Assembly: GCA_964387095.1 (NCBI GenBank)
Contig: CAYLVH010000006.1
Coordinates: forward strand, 1-40,556
Source of the DNA: JAJQBJ01 sp964387095
GTDB taxonomy: Bacteria; Bacillota; Clostridia; Oscillospirales; Oscillospiraceae
Direction: 5' to 3'
Length of the DNA: 40,556 nt
Position numbers and translations under genes: made by a program. How positions within the stretch are numbered: the first letter of the stretch is position 1; each line of letters starts with the position of its first letter. Shown here in pieces: positions 23,586 to 31,582 of this stretch. The notes beneath the pieces are model-generated. The model had not been told where the DNA came from. It worked only from the letters and a program-made list of their open reading frames with translations, and did not search any database.

Positions 23586-25208
23586 ATGAGGAAAGAAGCA
23601 TCCCAGAGCCTGTCTGGTCCGGAGGTCCAGATGCTGGCCTTCTGGCGTAAAATTTCCGTCCAGGCCAAGGCCGCATTTTTCGCCTGTTTTGTGGCGGGCT
23701 ATATGACACACTTATATGTGTTTACCAATCTGATTCCCAATTCAGACGGCATCCGCCGGCTTTACGATACGCAGCAGGCCACCATCTCCGGCCGCTGGTT
23801 TCTGCATTATGTGTCCTTTCTAAACCGCTTTCTGGAGGCACCGGCGTTGATCGGCTTCCTGTCTGTTTTGCTGATGGCGCTGTCTGCAGCGGTGGTGGTG
23901 CGGGTGCTGGGGATAAAAAGCCCAATGCTCTCCGGCGCGGTAGGCGTCCTAATGATCGTGTTCCCCTCCGTGGCCTATACATACCTCTACATCTTTACCG
24001 CTTCGGCCTATTTTGCTGCCCTACTGCTGGCGGTGGTGGGCGTCTGGCTCACCCAGCGGTATTCCTTTGGCTTTATCACAGGGGGCGTGCTGCTGGCCTT
24101 TTCCATGGGGATTTATCAGGCCTATCTGGCGGTGGCCATCGCGCTGTCCGTGATGGCGGTGCTGGTATACACGGCCAAGCCCGAGTCCGGGGTGAAGGAG
24201 ATCTTTTTCCAGGGCTTCCGCCATGTGGCCTTCCTGCTCCTGGGGCTGGTGCTGTATATGGTCATCCTGAAAATTTTCCTGGCGGTGAAGGATTTGGAGC
24301 TGATCTCCTACCTGGGCATGGATTCCACCATGGACAGCTACCCTGTGGCGGAGCTGCCCAAGATCTTGTGGACTGCCTGGAAGGAGTTTTTGCAATATCT
24401 GTTCAGCCCCAGAACGGTCTGCACTTATACCACAAGGACCACTGTGGCCCTGAATGTTGTCCTCTCCCTGGGGGGCCTGGTGCTGCTGGTGCGTCAGATT
24501 GTCCTGCGCAGGCTCTATCAGAAGCCGGTGAAGGTTGTGCTCTTGGCGGTGCTCCTGACGCTCTTGCCCATCGCCTGCCACTTTACCCGCATCATCAATC
24601 CAAATACCAGCTCTACTCCCATCACCCGCTACGCCTTTGTCCTCTATTATGTCCTGTTGCTGGTGTTCCTGGACTGGAATATGGAGGCCGGAAAGCGGTG
24701 GCTCCGGGGAACCCGGACGGTGTTTGTATTGGCCCTGGGGCTGACGGTTTTGGCCTCCATGCAGATTGACAACACGGCTTACAGCTGTTCTGAAACGGCG
24801 AACCGGGCTTCGGAGAGCTTCTGCACCCGGCTGGTGGAGCGGGTGGAATCCCTGTCTGGCTATCAGGAGGGAATGGAGGTCTATATCATCGGCCCCATGC
24901 CCCAGAGCATTTATTATTCCCAGGTGGAGGGCTATACGCTGGTGGAGCATTACAGCTGCCTGTCCAGCACCGTCCTCCCCATGACAAAGCACGTCTATGA
25001 TTATCTGAACGACTGGCTGAATGTCCAGTGGCAGCGCCCTGCTGAGGAGGACATGATCGCCGTGTCCGACAGCGAGGCCTTCCAGGAGATGTCCATCTAC
25101 CCCAGCGACGGAAGTGTTCAGATCATCGACGGCGCGGTGGTGGTGAAATTGGCCTCCCACTATACACCCATGGCGGAGTATGAGATCCAGTATGAAAATC
25201 GCAGATAA
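23586..25208 (+). CDS. GtrII-like polytopic membrane glucosyltransferase-domain protein
   Basis: This 540-residue protein has about ten to eleven hydrophobic segments followed by a soluble C-terminal region of about 120 residues. The early sequence has the pattern NLIPNSDGIRRLYDTQQ...SGRWFLHY, where acidic and arginine residues follow the first membrane segment. That is typical of the Glucos_trans_II (GtrII) family. Such proteins add glucosyl groups to surface polysaccharide outside the membrane, using a lipid-linked donor. The donor and acceptor here are unknown. I chose ATG 23586 with GGAGGGG 10 nt upstream. A frame opening at 23532 overlaps the leader without a ribosome binding site. comM follows 14 bp downstream. 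No flippase (GtrA) or donor synthase (GtrB) is adjacent. Confidence 0.78.
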   Translation: MRKEASQSLSGPEVQMLAFWRKISVQAKAAFFACFVAGYMTHLYVFTNLIPNSDGIRRLYDTQQATISGRWFLHYVSFLNRFLEAPALIGFLSVLLMALSAAVVVRVLGIKSPMLSGAVGVLMIVFPSVAYTYLYIFTASAYFAALLLAVVGVWLTQRYSFGFITGGVLLAFSMGIYQAYLAVAIALSVMAVLVYTAKPESGVKEIFFQGFRHVAFLLLGLVLYMVILKIFLAVKDLELISYLGMDSTMDSYPVAELPKILWTAWKEFLQYLFSPRTVCTYTTRTTVALNVVLSLGGLVLLVRQIVLRRLYQKPVKVVLLAVLLTLLPIACHFTRIINPNTSSTPITRYAFVLYYVLLLVFLDWNMEAGKRWLRGTRTVFVLALGLTVLASMQIDNTAYSCSETANRASESFCTRLVERVESLSGYQEGMEVYIIGPMPQSIYYSQVEGYTLVEHYSCLSSTVLPMTKHVYDYLNDWLNVQWQRPAEEDMIAVSDSEAFQEMSIYPSDGSVQIIDGAVVVKLASHYTPMAEYEIQYENRR

Positions 25209-25222
25209 CGGGGTGAAGGGAT

Positions 25223-26737
25223 ATGGTTGTGACAGTGACATCAGCGGGGCTATACGGCGTTGAGGGTTACCTGGTACAGGTGGAATGTTGTGTCAGCCGG
25301 GGGATGCCCGGCTTTGAGGTGGTGGGTCTGCCCGACGCGGCGGTGAAGGAATCCCGGGAGCGGGTGCGCTCTGCCATCCGGGATTCCGGTTACACCTTCC
25401 CAGTGAGCCGGATCACCGCCAACCTGGCCCCGGCGGACCGGCGGAAGGAGGGGACGGTCTATGACCTGCCCATCCTCATTGGGCTGCTGGCAGCCAGCGG
25501 ACAGCTGGAAGTGCCGCCTGGGGACAGCCTTTTTCTGGGCGAGCTGAGCCTGTCAGGCAAGCTGCGTCCCATCCGGGGGGTGCTGCCCATGGCGCTGGCG
25601 GCCAAGCGGGGCGGATTTTCCACAATCTATGTGCCGGCGGAAAACGCCGCCGAGGCCACCCTGGCCCAGGGAATCACGGTTTACGGCATAGCCAATGTGC
25701 GGGAACTGACCCAGCACCTGAGCGGTGAGCAGCGGTTAAAGCCCACCGAGCCATGGACGCCCAAGGCCACGCAAGGAGTTGAGCTGGATTTTGCGGACGT
25801 GAAGGGTCAGGAACAGGCAAAACGTGCCCTGGAAGTTGCCGCCGCAGGAGGGCATAATATTTTAATGGTCGGCCCGCCTGGGGCGGGCAAATCCATGCTG
25901 GCCAAGCGGCTTCCCTCCATCCTGCCGGAGATGACGCGGAAAGAGGCCCTGGAGGTCACGGAGCTTCACTCCGTTTCCGGGCAGCTTTCCCCTCAGAAGC
26001 CTCTGCTGACCCGGCGGCCCTTCCGGGCGCCCCATCATACGATTTCGGCCAGCGGCCTGGCGGGAGGGGGTTCGATTCCCCGTCCCGGTGAGATCTCCAT
26101 GGCCCATAACGGGGTACTCTTTTTGGATGAGCTGCCGGAGTTTAGCAAGGACGCTTTGGAGGTGCTCCGCCAGCCATTGGAGGATGGCAGGGTGCAGATC
26201 TCCCGGGTCTCCGGTTCCGTGGTCTACCCCAGCCGGTTTATGCTGGTCTGCGCCATGAACCCCTGCAAGTGCGGCTGGTATCCCACGGGACGATGCACCT
26301 GTTCTCCCAAGAGTGTGGAAAAGTACCTGTCCCGCCTGTCTGGCCCCCTGCTGGACCGGATTGATATCAAGGTGGATGTGCAGGGGGTGGAATTTGACGA
26401 GCTGTCCCAGCGTAGCAGCGGGGAGCCTTCTCAGGTCATCCGCCAACGGGTCAATGCGGCCCGGACGCGCCAGGTTGCCCGGTTCGGCTCAGACGGAACC
26501 TACTGCAACGCCTATATGAATCAAGGGGAACTGGCAAAGTATTGCCAGTTGGACGAGGCGGGAACAGCTATGATGAAGGCTGCCTTCCGGCGGATGGGCC
26601 TGACCGCCCGGAGCTATGATAAGGTTCTCCGGGTGGCCCGCACCATTGCCGACCTGGACGGCGAGGAGAATATCGGGACTGTCCATTTGGCCGAGGCCAT
26701 TCAGTACCGCACTGCGGAGAGCCTGAGGCGGCATTGA
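25223..26737 (+). CDS. ComM/YifB family Mg-chelatase-like AAA+ ATPase
   Basis: This 504-residue protein has an N-terminal Lon-protease-like S5 domain (residues about 1-170) followed by a Mg-chelatase-type AAA+ module. Walker A is GPPGAGKS, and Walker B lies in NGVLFLDELPEF. The typical RAPHHTISASGLAGGG insert is present. A cysteine-rich segment, CAMNPCKCGWYPTGRCTC, may bind zinc. ComM in naturally competent bacteria is a helicase that promotes branch migration during recombination of incoming DNA. In other bacteria the role is less clear. The ATG at 25223 follows GAAGGG. thiI follows after 48 bp. Confidence 0.92.
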   Translation: MVVTVTSAGLYGVEGYLVQVECCVSRGMPGFEVVGLPDAAVKESRERVRSAIRDSGYTFPVSRITANLAPADRRKEGTVYDLPILIGLLAASGQLEVPPGDSLFLGELSLSGKLRPIRGVLPMALAAKRGGFSTIYVPAENAAEATLAQGITVYGIANVRELTQHLSGEQRLKPTEPWTPKATQGVELDFADVKGQEQAKRALEVAAAGGHNILMVGPPGAGKSMLAKRLPSILPEMTRKEALEVTELHSVSGQLSPQKPLLTRRPFRAPHHTISASGLAGGGSIPRPGEISMAHNGVLFLDELPEFSKDALEVLRQPLEDGRVQISRVSGSVVYPSRFMLVCAMNPCKCGWYPTGRCTCSPKSVEKYLSRLSGPLLDRIDIKVDVQGVEFDELSQRSSGEPSQVIRQRVNAARTRQVARFGSDGTYCNAYMNQGELAKYCQLDEAGTAMMKAAFRRMGLTARSYDKVLRVARTIADLDGEENIGTVHLAEAIQYRTAESLRRH

Positions 26738-26785
26738 ACAGGCGGCTGACGGCCGGAATATTTCAAAGCATAGAGAGGAAACAAC

Positions 26786-27970
26786 ATGGAAGAAATTATC
26801 CTTTGCAAATTGGGCGAGATGGTCTTAAAGGGCCTGAACCGCTGGAATTTTGAGGACCGCCTCCTAAAAATTATCAAACGCCGGGTGAAGTATTGCGGCA
26901 AATTCAAGGTCTATTCCAAGCAGTCCACCATCTATGTGGAACCGGAAAACGAGGCGTGCGACATTGATGCCGCCTTTGAGGCCCTAAAGGTGGTCTTTGG
27001 CATTGTGGGCTTGACCAGGGCCAAGGCCTGTCCCAAGGACAAGGACGCCTTTGTGGCCTGCGCCAAGGAGTATCTGGCCCATCAGCTGTCCGTGGCCCGG
27101 TCCTTTAAGGTGGAGTCCAAGCGGGCGGACAAGGCCTTCCCCATGACCTCCATTGAGCTGAGCCAGTATGTGGGCGGGGAGCTGGCGGAGGCCTTCCCCA
27201 ACCTGACCGTGGACGTACACAACCCGGAGCTGGTGGTGCACCTGGAGGTCCGGGACCTGGCGGGCTATGTCCATGCGGCGCCGGAACCCGGCGCAGGGGG
27301 GTTGCCCGTGGGGATCAATGGCAAGGCCGCAGCCCTGCTCTCCGGGGGCATCGATTCCCCTGTCGCCTGCTATATGATCGCCAAACGGGGGATCAGCCTG
27401 GAGCTGATCCACTTCTTCAGCTATCCTTATACCTCCCTGGAGGCCAAGGAGAAGGTGGTGGAGCTGGCCAGGGAGCTGACCCGCTATTGCGGTAAGATGA
27501 AGGTCCACGTGATCCCCTTCACTGAGATCCAGGAGGAGATCCGCCGCAAGTGTTCGGATGCGTTGTTCACTCTGATTATGCGCCGCTTTATGATGCGCCT
27601 GAGCCAGGCCGTGGCCCAGGAGACGGACTGTAAGGCCCTGGTTACCGGAGAATGCCTGGGACAGGTGGCAAGCCAGACGCTGGAGGCCTTGAATGTCACC
27701 GAAGCGGTGGTGTCCATGCCTGTTCTGCGCCCTGTCATCGGCATGGATAAGGAGGAGATTGTCCGGGTTGCCCGGAAGATCGGCACCTTTGAGACCTCTA
27801 TCCTGCCCTATGAGGACTGCTGCACGGTGTTCACCCCCCGCCACCCCAAGACGAAGCCCAACCTGGCCCAGCTGGAGGAGGCGGAGCAGGCCCTGGATGT
27901 GGAGGGCATGGTTGAGAAAGCCCTGGAGGGCGTTGAGGTTATCACTGTTACGGTGGAGGACGCCCCATAA
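26786..27970 (+). CDS. thiI: tRNA 4-thiouridine(8) synthase
   Basis: This 394-residue enzyme adenylates U8 of tRNA for sulfur insertion and also supplies sulfur for thiazole synthesis in some organisms. It has an N-terminal ferredoxin-like plus THUMP region (residues about 1-165). The PP-loop ATPase motif SGGIDSP is at 186-192. The later motif PYEDCCTVFTPRHPKTKP holds the conserved C-terminal cysteine pair. It has no rhodanese domain, like the Bacillus protein, so a partner cysteine desulfurase is needed. No full desulfurase gene is adjacent. The only related sequence in the window is the truncated domain-like protein at 16943. The ATG follows GAGAGGAAACAAC. Confidence 0.94.
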   Translation: MEEIILCKLGEMVLKGLNRWNFEDRLLKIIKRRVKYCGKFKVYSKQSTIYVEPENEACDIDAAFEALKVVFGIVGLTRAKACPKDKDAFVACAKEYLAHQLSVARSFKVESKRADKAFPMTSIELSQYVGGELAEAFPNLTVDVHNPELVVHLEVRDLAGYVHAAPEPGAGGLPVGINGKAAALLSGGIDSPVACYMIAKRGISLELIHFFSYPYTSLEAKEKVVELARELTRYCGKMKVHVIPFTEIQEEIRRKCSDALFTLIMRRFMMRLSQAVAQETDCKALVTGECLGQVASQTLEALNVTEAVVSMPVLRPVIGMDKEEIVRVARKIGTFETSILPYEDCCTVFTPRHPKTKPNLAQLEEAEQALDVEGMVEKALEGVEVITVTVEDAP

Positions 27971-28259
27971 AAGGCCGGCATCAGACTGCCGAGTAACCTG
28001 CTTTTCAGATCAAAGCTTACAAGTCCTCGGCAGAGTTCCGTCAGCATGCTGACGGAATAAAATGAAATCCTGAATTTTTTCAGGACATGTGCCTGGAAAA
28101 ATTCACTTCTCGCCCTGCAAACGTACGCTATTTATAGCGTGCGCTGCGGCAGGGTGGGAAAATTCGGGAAAATGCTTGCATTTTCGAGAGAGCTTGTCGC
28201 TTTTACCGACAAGCTCAATGCCCGCTGTTTCCGGTAGGCATCTTGTATTTCAAAGGGAA
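27971..28259. other. Hairpin-dense spacer between thiI and the SLH remnant
   Basis: No intact gene is present. At least six inverted repeats occur in a row. CTGCCGAG (27986-27993) pairs with CTCGGCAG (28026-28033). A perfect 22-bp palindrome lies at 28037-28058. CCTGAA/TTCAGG lies at 28069-28084 and ACGCTAT/ATAGCGT at 28125-28140. GAAAATGC/GCATTTTC lies at 28168-28185 and GAGCTTGTCG/CGACAAGCTC at 28190-28216. Some may terminate thiI or the minus-strand gene, but none has a good T-run. Confidence 0.6.
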
Positions 28260-28626
28260 TTATTCTCCGGAATCCAGGAAAACGCGATAGAAAACAATGG
28301 CAGCCTGGGCGCGGGTGGTGGCACTCTTGGGGGGAGATGTACACGGAACCGTTCTTTGCCTCGCCACTCATGAGGGCACAGGCCACGCAGAACTGAATGG
28401 CGGGGCGGGCATAGGCGGAGATGGAGCCCTGGTCAGGGAAACCGCTTAAATCATAGGAAACAGGGGCGACATCATAGAAGGTGATCAGATACTTGTACAG
28501 GATGGCTGCCATCTGCTCACGGGTAATGGGGGAGTCGGGAGCAAAGGTTGCTGCGCTGGCGCCCATGGTCAGCAGGCTGATCAGCATGGCCAGGGCCAGC
28601 AAGGCGGATAGCAGTCTCTTTTTCAT
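28260..28626 (-). pseudogene. Secreted S-layer homology (SLH) domain remnant, frameshifted
   Basis: The minus-strand frame opens with a clear signal peptide (MKKRLLSALLALAMLISLL ... ASAA) and AAGGAGGG upstream. It continues directly into the end of one SLH repeat, FAPDSPITREQMAAILYKYL, and most of a second, ending GSVYISP. The frame then runs on as non-SLH sequence to 28132. Removing one C from the C6 run (G6 on the plus strand, 28329-28334) restores the SLH ending SATTRAQAAIVFYRVFLDSGE-like and a stop at 28260, giving 121 residues. So the gene carries a +1 shift in a homopolymer. The missing start of SLH repeat 1 also suggests an internal deletion. It could be a decayed fragment, a phase-variable gene or a sequencing error. 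Confidence 0.7.
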
Positions 28627-28895
28627 CGGTAAAACCCTCCTTAAAATCTCTTATATGAAGACGGTGCGTCATAATAAGTCCTCTCCTGCGCATCATCCAG
28701 GATGGAACATAATTTGGATTGCTTCAACGAGGCTGGGATTGGCCTTGTAAAAGGGTGGGAAGATCCGTATAATAACAGAAAGCGGATCTGCCATTAAGTA
28801 AAATTATTATATTAAATAATATATACGACACCCCTGGGGATGTAAATATATTTTTTAAAAAATCTCAGATTCATCATCGATCAAAGGAGGAGCCT
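28627..28895. other. Divergent spacer between the SLH remnant and cinA
   Basis: No gene was found. The region holds the cinA promoter at 28745-28773 and an AT-rich stretch with near-palindromic ATTATTATATTAAATAAT (28803-28820). A ribosome binding site for cinA lies near 28884. Confidence 0.55.
28745..28773 (+). promoter_or_regulatory. cinA promoter with an inverted repeat around the -10
   Basis: TTGTAA (28745-28750) and TATAAT (28768-28773) are 17 bp apart. The -10 lies between AGATCCG (28761-28767) and its inverted copy CGGATCT (28783-28789). That arrangement could be an operator or a hairpin at the 5' end of the transcript. Confidence 0.68.
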
Positions 28896-30152
28896 ATGTC
28901 CTATACAGCGGAGCTTATCGCGGTGGGCACCGAGCTTTTGCTGGGTTCCATTGCCAATACCGATGCCCAGATGATCTCCCGGATGCTGTCCGGCCTGGGC
29001 ATTCACGTCTATTATCATACGGTGGTGGGGGACAACCTCCAGAGGGCCAAAGCCGCTGTGGAGATCGCCAAGGGCCGCGCGGATATCATAATCACCACCG
29101 GCGGCCTGGGCCCCACCTGTGACGACTTGACCAAGCAGGTGTTGGCAGAGGCCTTTGGACGTCCGCTGGTGTTTTATCCGGAGTGCGCGGAGCAGGTTCG
29201 CCGCTACTATGAGACCAAGCTCCACGGGGGAGAGATGCTGGAGAGCAATCTGTTCCAAGCCTGGCTGCCGGAGGGGAGCCAGGTACTGGTGAATGACTGG
29301 GGCACTGCCCCGGGATGCACCTTTGAAAGCGATGGTGTGCGGGTGTTTATGCTGCCAGGGGTGCCCCGGGAATGCGAGGCCATGATGCGGCACCGGGTGG
29401 TGCCCTGGCTGGCAGCCCGGGAACAGGGGGTGCTTGTCTCCCGCGCCGTGAAAATCTTCGGGCTGGGGGAGTCTGCGGTGGAGTCCCTATTACGGGACCG
29501 TATGCTGGAGCTATCTAACCCAACCCTAGCCCCCTACGCCAAAAACGGGGAGGTGGAGCTGCGCCTGACTGCCAAAGCGGAGAGTGAAGCCGCCGCCCAG
29601 GCCATGCTGGATACCCTGGAGGCTGAGGTTCGGGAGAAGCTGGGGGATGTGGTCTATGGCGTGGACGTGTCCTCCTTGGAGGAGCAGGTGGTGCGCCTGC
29701 TGACCCAGCGAGGAATGACCATGGGTACCGCCGAATCCTGTACCGGGGGCCTCATCGCCAAGCGGGTGACAGATATTCCCGGCGCCTCCCTGGTTCTCAA
29801 GGGCGGCGTTGTGGCCTATACCAACCAGGTGAAGCACAATGTCCTAGGGGTTTCAGAGGAAATTTTGGACACTGTGGGCGCTGTCTCCCCGGAGACCGCA
29901 GCCACCATGGCCCAGGGGGCCAGGAGGGTGCTGAACTGTGACCTGGCGGTTTCCGCCACCGGCCTGGCCGGGCCGGAGGGGGACGAGTTTGGACACGACG
30001 GCGGCACGGTGTTTTTGGCCCTGTGCGATGGGGCGCACACCTGGGTTAAGGAGACCCATCGAGGGGTTGACCGCGCCCGGGTTCGCACCATGACCGGGCA
30101 CACCGCCTTGGACATGATCCGGAGATATCTCACGGGGCTGGACATTGTATGA
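28896..30152 (+). CDS. cinA: CinA family protein (competence/damage-inducible; NMN amidohydrolase type)
   Basis: This 418-residue protein has both CinA domains. The N-terminal MoaB/MogA-like domain includes GTELLLGSIANTDAQ, TTGGLGPTCDD and PGVPRECEAMM. The C-terminal nicotinamide-nucleotide amidase domain has TAESCTGGLIAKRVTD (from about residue 279), GAVSPETA and SATGLAGPEGD. Two-domain CinA proteins are linked to NMN deamidation and ADP-ribose pyrophosphatase activity in pyridine nucleotide salvage. In streptococci cinA is co-transcribed with recA. No recA is seen here. The ATG follows AAAGGAGGAGCCT. It has its own promoter and a 322-bp gap to prs. Confidence 0.94.
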   Translation: MSYTAELIAVGTELLLGSIANTDAQMISRMLSGLGIHVYYHTVVGDNLQRAKAAVEIAKGRADIIITTGGLGPTCDDLTKQVLAEAFGRPLVFYPECAEQVRRYYETKLHGGEMLESNLFQAWLPEGSQVLVNDWGTAPGCTFESDGVRVFMLPGVPRECEAMMRHRVVPWLAAREQGVLVSRAVKIFGLGESAVESLLRDRMLELSNPTLAPYAKNGEVELRLTAKAESEAAAQAMLDTLEAEVREKLGDVVYGVDVSSLEEQVVRLLTQRGMTMGTAESCTGGLIAKRVTDIPGASLVLKGGVVAYTNQVKHNVLGVSEEILDTVGAVSPETAATMAQGARRVLNCDLAVSATGLAGPEGDEFGHDGGTVFLALCDGAHTWVKETHRGVDRARVRTMTGHTALDMIRRYLTGLDIV

Positions 30153-30280
30153 ATGAATTTAGACGCCGGAAGGTAATTCCACAAAAAATTGCAATTTTTC
30201 CGGCAAAAACTGTACAAAATAGAAAAAATGCATTTTTCAGGAAATTTTTGACGTTTTTATATGCATTTCTGGGGGGAACC

Positions 30281-30289
30281 TGATATAAT
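30281..30289 (+). promoter_or_regulatory. Extended -10 promoter for prs
   Basis: TGATATAAT gives a perfect TGn-extended -10 hexamer. A TTGACG at 30248-30253 is 30 bp from it, too far to act as a normal -35. The predicted start is near 30296. Confidence 0.62.
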
Positions 30290-30295
30290 TGAGCC

Positions 30296-30473
30296 TAGGT
30301 TATAAGGAATTCCCGCGCCTGTCTGAGTTTGCAGGTTGTACGTTTTATCAGGAACGATTCTGTTGCCCGGGGCGTTTGCAAGTTTCCGGGTCAGCGCCGG
30401 GCTTGGAAATTAGCGCGAGCTTAACACAAACGCATCCATCAAAACAGACTTAGGAAAGAGAGAGTGGAAAAAC
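30296..30473 (+). promoter_or_regulatory. Structured 5' leader of prs, candidate attenuator
   Basis: GCCCGG (30365-30370) can pair with CCGGG(T) at 30386-30391 or, alternatively, with CCGGGC at 30397-30402. These pairings exclude each other. A smaller CCTG/CAGG stem lies at 30318-30335. The leader matches no riboswitch class I can recall (purine, ykkC/PRPP, ZTP or preQ1 cores not seen). Regulation is inferred. Confidence 0.4.
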
Positions 30474-31439
30474 ATGATTGCACATGGTAAAGATGTAAAG
30501 ATTTTCTCTGGCACCGCGAATCCGGAGCTGGCCAAGAAAATCTGTGCTAAGATGGGGATTGCCCTGGGCTCTGCTGAGGTGTCCACCTTTGCAGATGGCG
30601 AGAAGAGCATCTCCATATATGAGACCGTCCGGGGCAGCGATGTGTTCGTGGTGCAGTCCACCTGCAACCCTGTCAACGATAATCTGATGGAGCTGCTGAT
30701 TATGATCGACGCCCTGAAGCGCGCCTCCGCCGGCCGGATCACCGCTGTCATTCCCTACTTCGGCTATGCGCGCCAGGATCGGAAAAGCAAGCCCCGTGAC
30801 CCCATCTCCGCGAAGCTGGTTGCCAACCTGATTACGGAGGCCGGCGCGGACCGCGTCCTGACCATGGACCTGCACGCCGACCAGATCCAGGGCTTCTTCG
30901 ATATCCCTGTGGATAATCTGCTGGGCTCTCCCGTGTTTGTCAATTACTTTACAAAGAAGTATGCCGACGTTCATGAAAATACCATCGTGGTCTCCCCCGA
31001 TGTGGGCTCCGTAAAGCGGGCCCGGGCCTTTGCCCAGAAGTTGGACCTGCCCCTGGCTATTGTGGACAAGCGCCGTCAGAAGGCCAATGTCTCCGAGGTT
31101 ATGAACATCATCGGCGATGTCCGGGGCATGCACGCCATCCTGCTGGATGACATGGTGGATACCGGCGGATCTCTGTGCCATGCGGCCAACGCCCTGATGG
31201 AAATTGGCGGCGCCCTCTCCGTGTCCGCGTGTGCCTCCCACGGCGTCCTCTCTGGCACTGCTATGCAGCGGATTGAGGACTCTGTCCTGGATGAGGTCGT
31301 ATTCCTGGACACCATTCCCCCCAAGGAGAGCAGGGAGAAGGTCACCAAGAAAATCAAATATCTGACTGTGGCCGACATGTTCGCGGAGGCAATCGACCGC
31401 ATTTATGAGGAGATCTCAGTCTCTAAACTGTTTGTGTAA
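30474..31439 (+). CDS. prs: Ribose-phosphate pyrophosphokinase
   Basis: This 321-residue enzyme makes PRPP from ribose 5-phosphate and ATP for nucleotide, histidine and NAD synthesis. Class I features are visible: FADGEKSISI, RITAVIPYFGYARQDRK (ATP site), LTMDLHADQIQGFF, and the PRPP loop LLDDMVDTGGSL. The ATG follows AAAGAGAGAGTGG. In many Firmicutes prs lies with glmU and pth; here pth follows but glmU is absent upstream. A hairpin separates prs from pth, so read-through rather than tight coupling is likely. Confidence 0.96.
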   Translation: MIAHGKDVKIFSGTANPELAKKICAKMGIALGSAEVSTFADGEKSISIYETVRGSDVFVVQSTCNPVNDNLMELLIMIDALKRASAGRITAVIPYFGYARQDRKSKPRDPISAKLVANLITEAGADRVLTMDLHADQIQGFFDIPVDNLLGSPVFVNYFTKKYADVHENTIVVSPDVGSVKRARAFAQKLDLPLAIVDKRRQKANVSEVMNIIGDVRGMHAILLDDMVDTGGSLCHAANALMEIGGALSVSACASHGVLSGTAMQRIEDSVLDEVVFLDTIPPKESREKVTKKIKYLTVADMFAEAIDRIYEEISVSKLFV

Positions 31440-31449
31440 TATTGCGTTG

Positions 31450-31479
31450 CGGGGTTTCCGGTCAAAGCCGGAAACCCCG
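31450..31479 (+). terminator. Hairpin after prs (weak terminator)
   Basis: A perfect 12-bp stem (31450-31461 with 31468-31479) has a 6-nt loop. The following sequence ACGTGTCTTG has few T residues, so termination may be partial. A second stem (CCCCC/GGGGG with GTAC/GTAC) lies at 31508-31531. Confidence 0.6.
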
Positions 31480-31582
31480 ACGTGTCTTGTTCATCTTTGC
31501 GCTGACACCCCCTGTACGTTTGTACCGGGGGATTTCGTGCTGTCTGGGTTTACTGTCAATCCTGTCATATAAGGAGGATGTT

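Larger units (their letters stand above)
30153..30473. other. Intergenic region with prs promoter and long leader
   Basis: No gene was found in these 321 bp. GCCGGAA and TTCCGGC (30165-30171, 30198-30204) enclose AT-rich sequence and may terminate cinA. Two AT palindromes lie at 30184-30199 and 30224-30237. The prs promoter follows, then a leader of about 175 nt with competing GC-rich stems. Confidence 0.6.
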
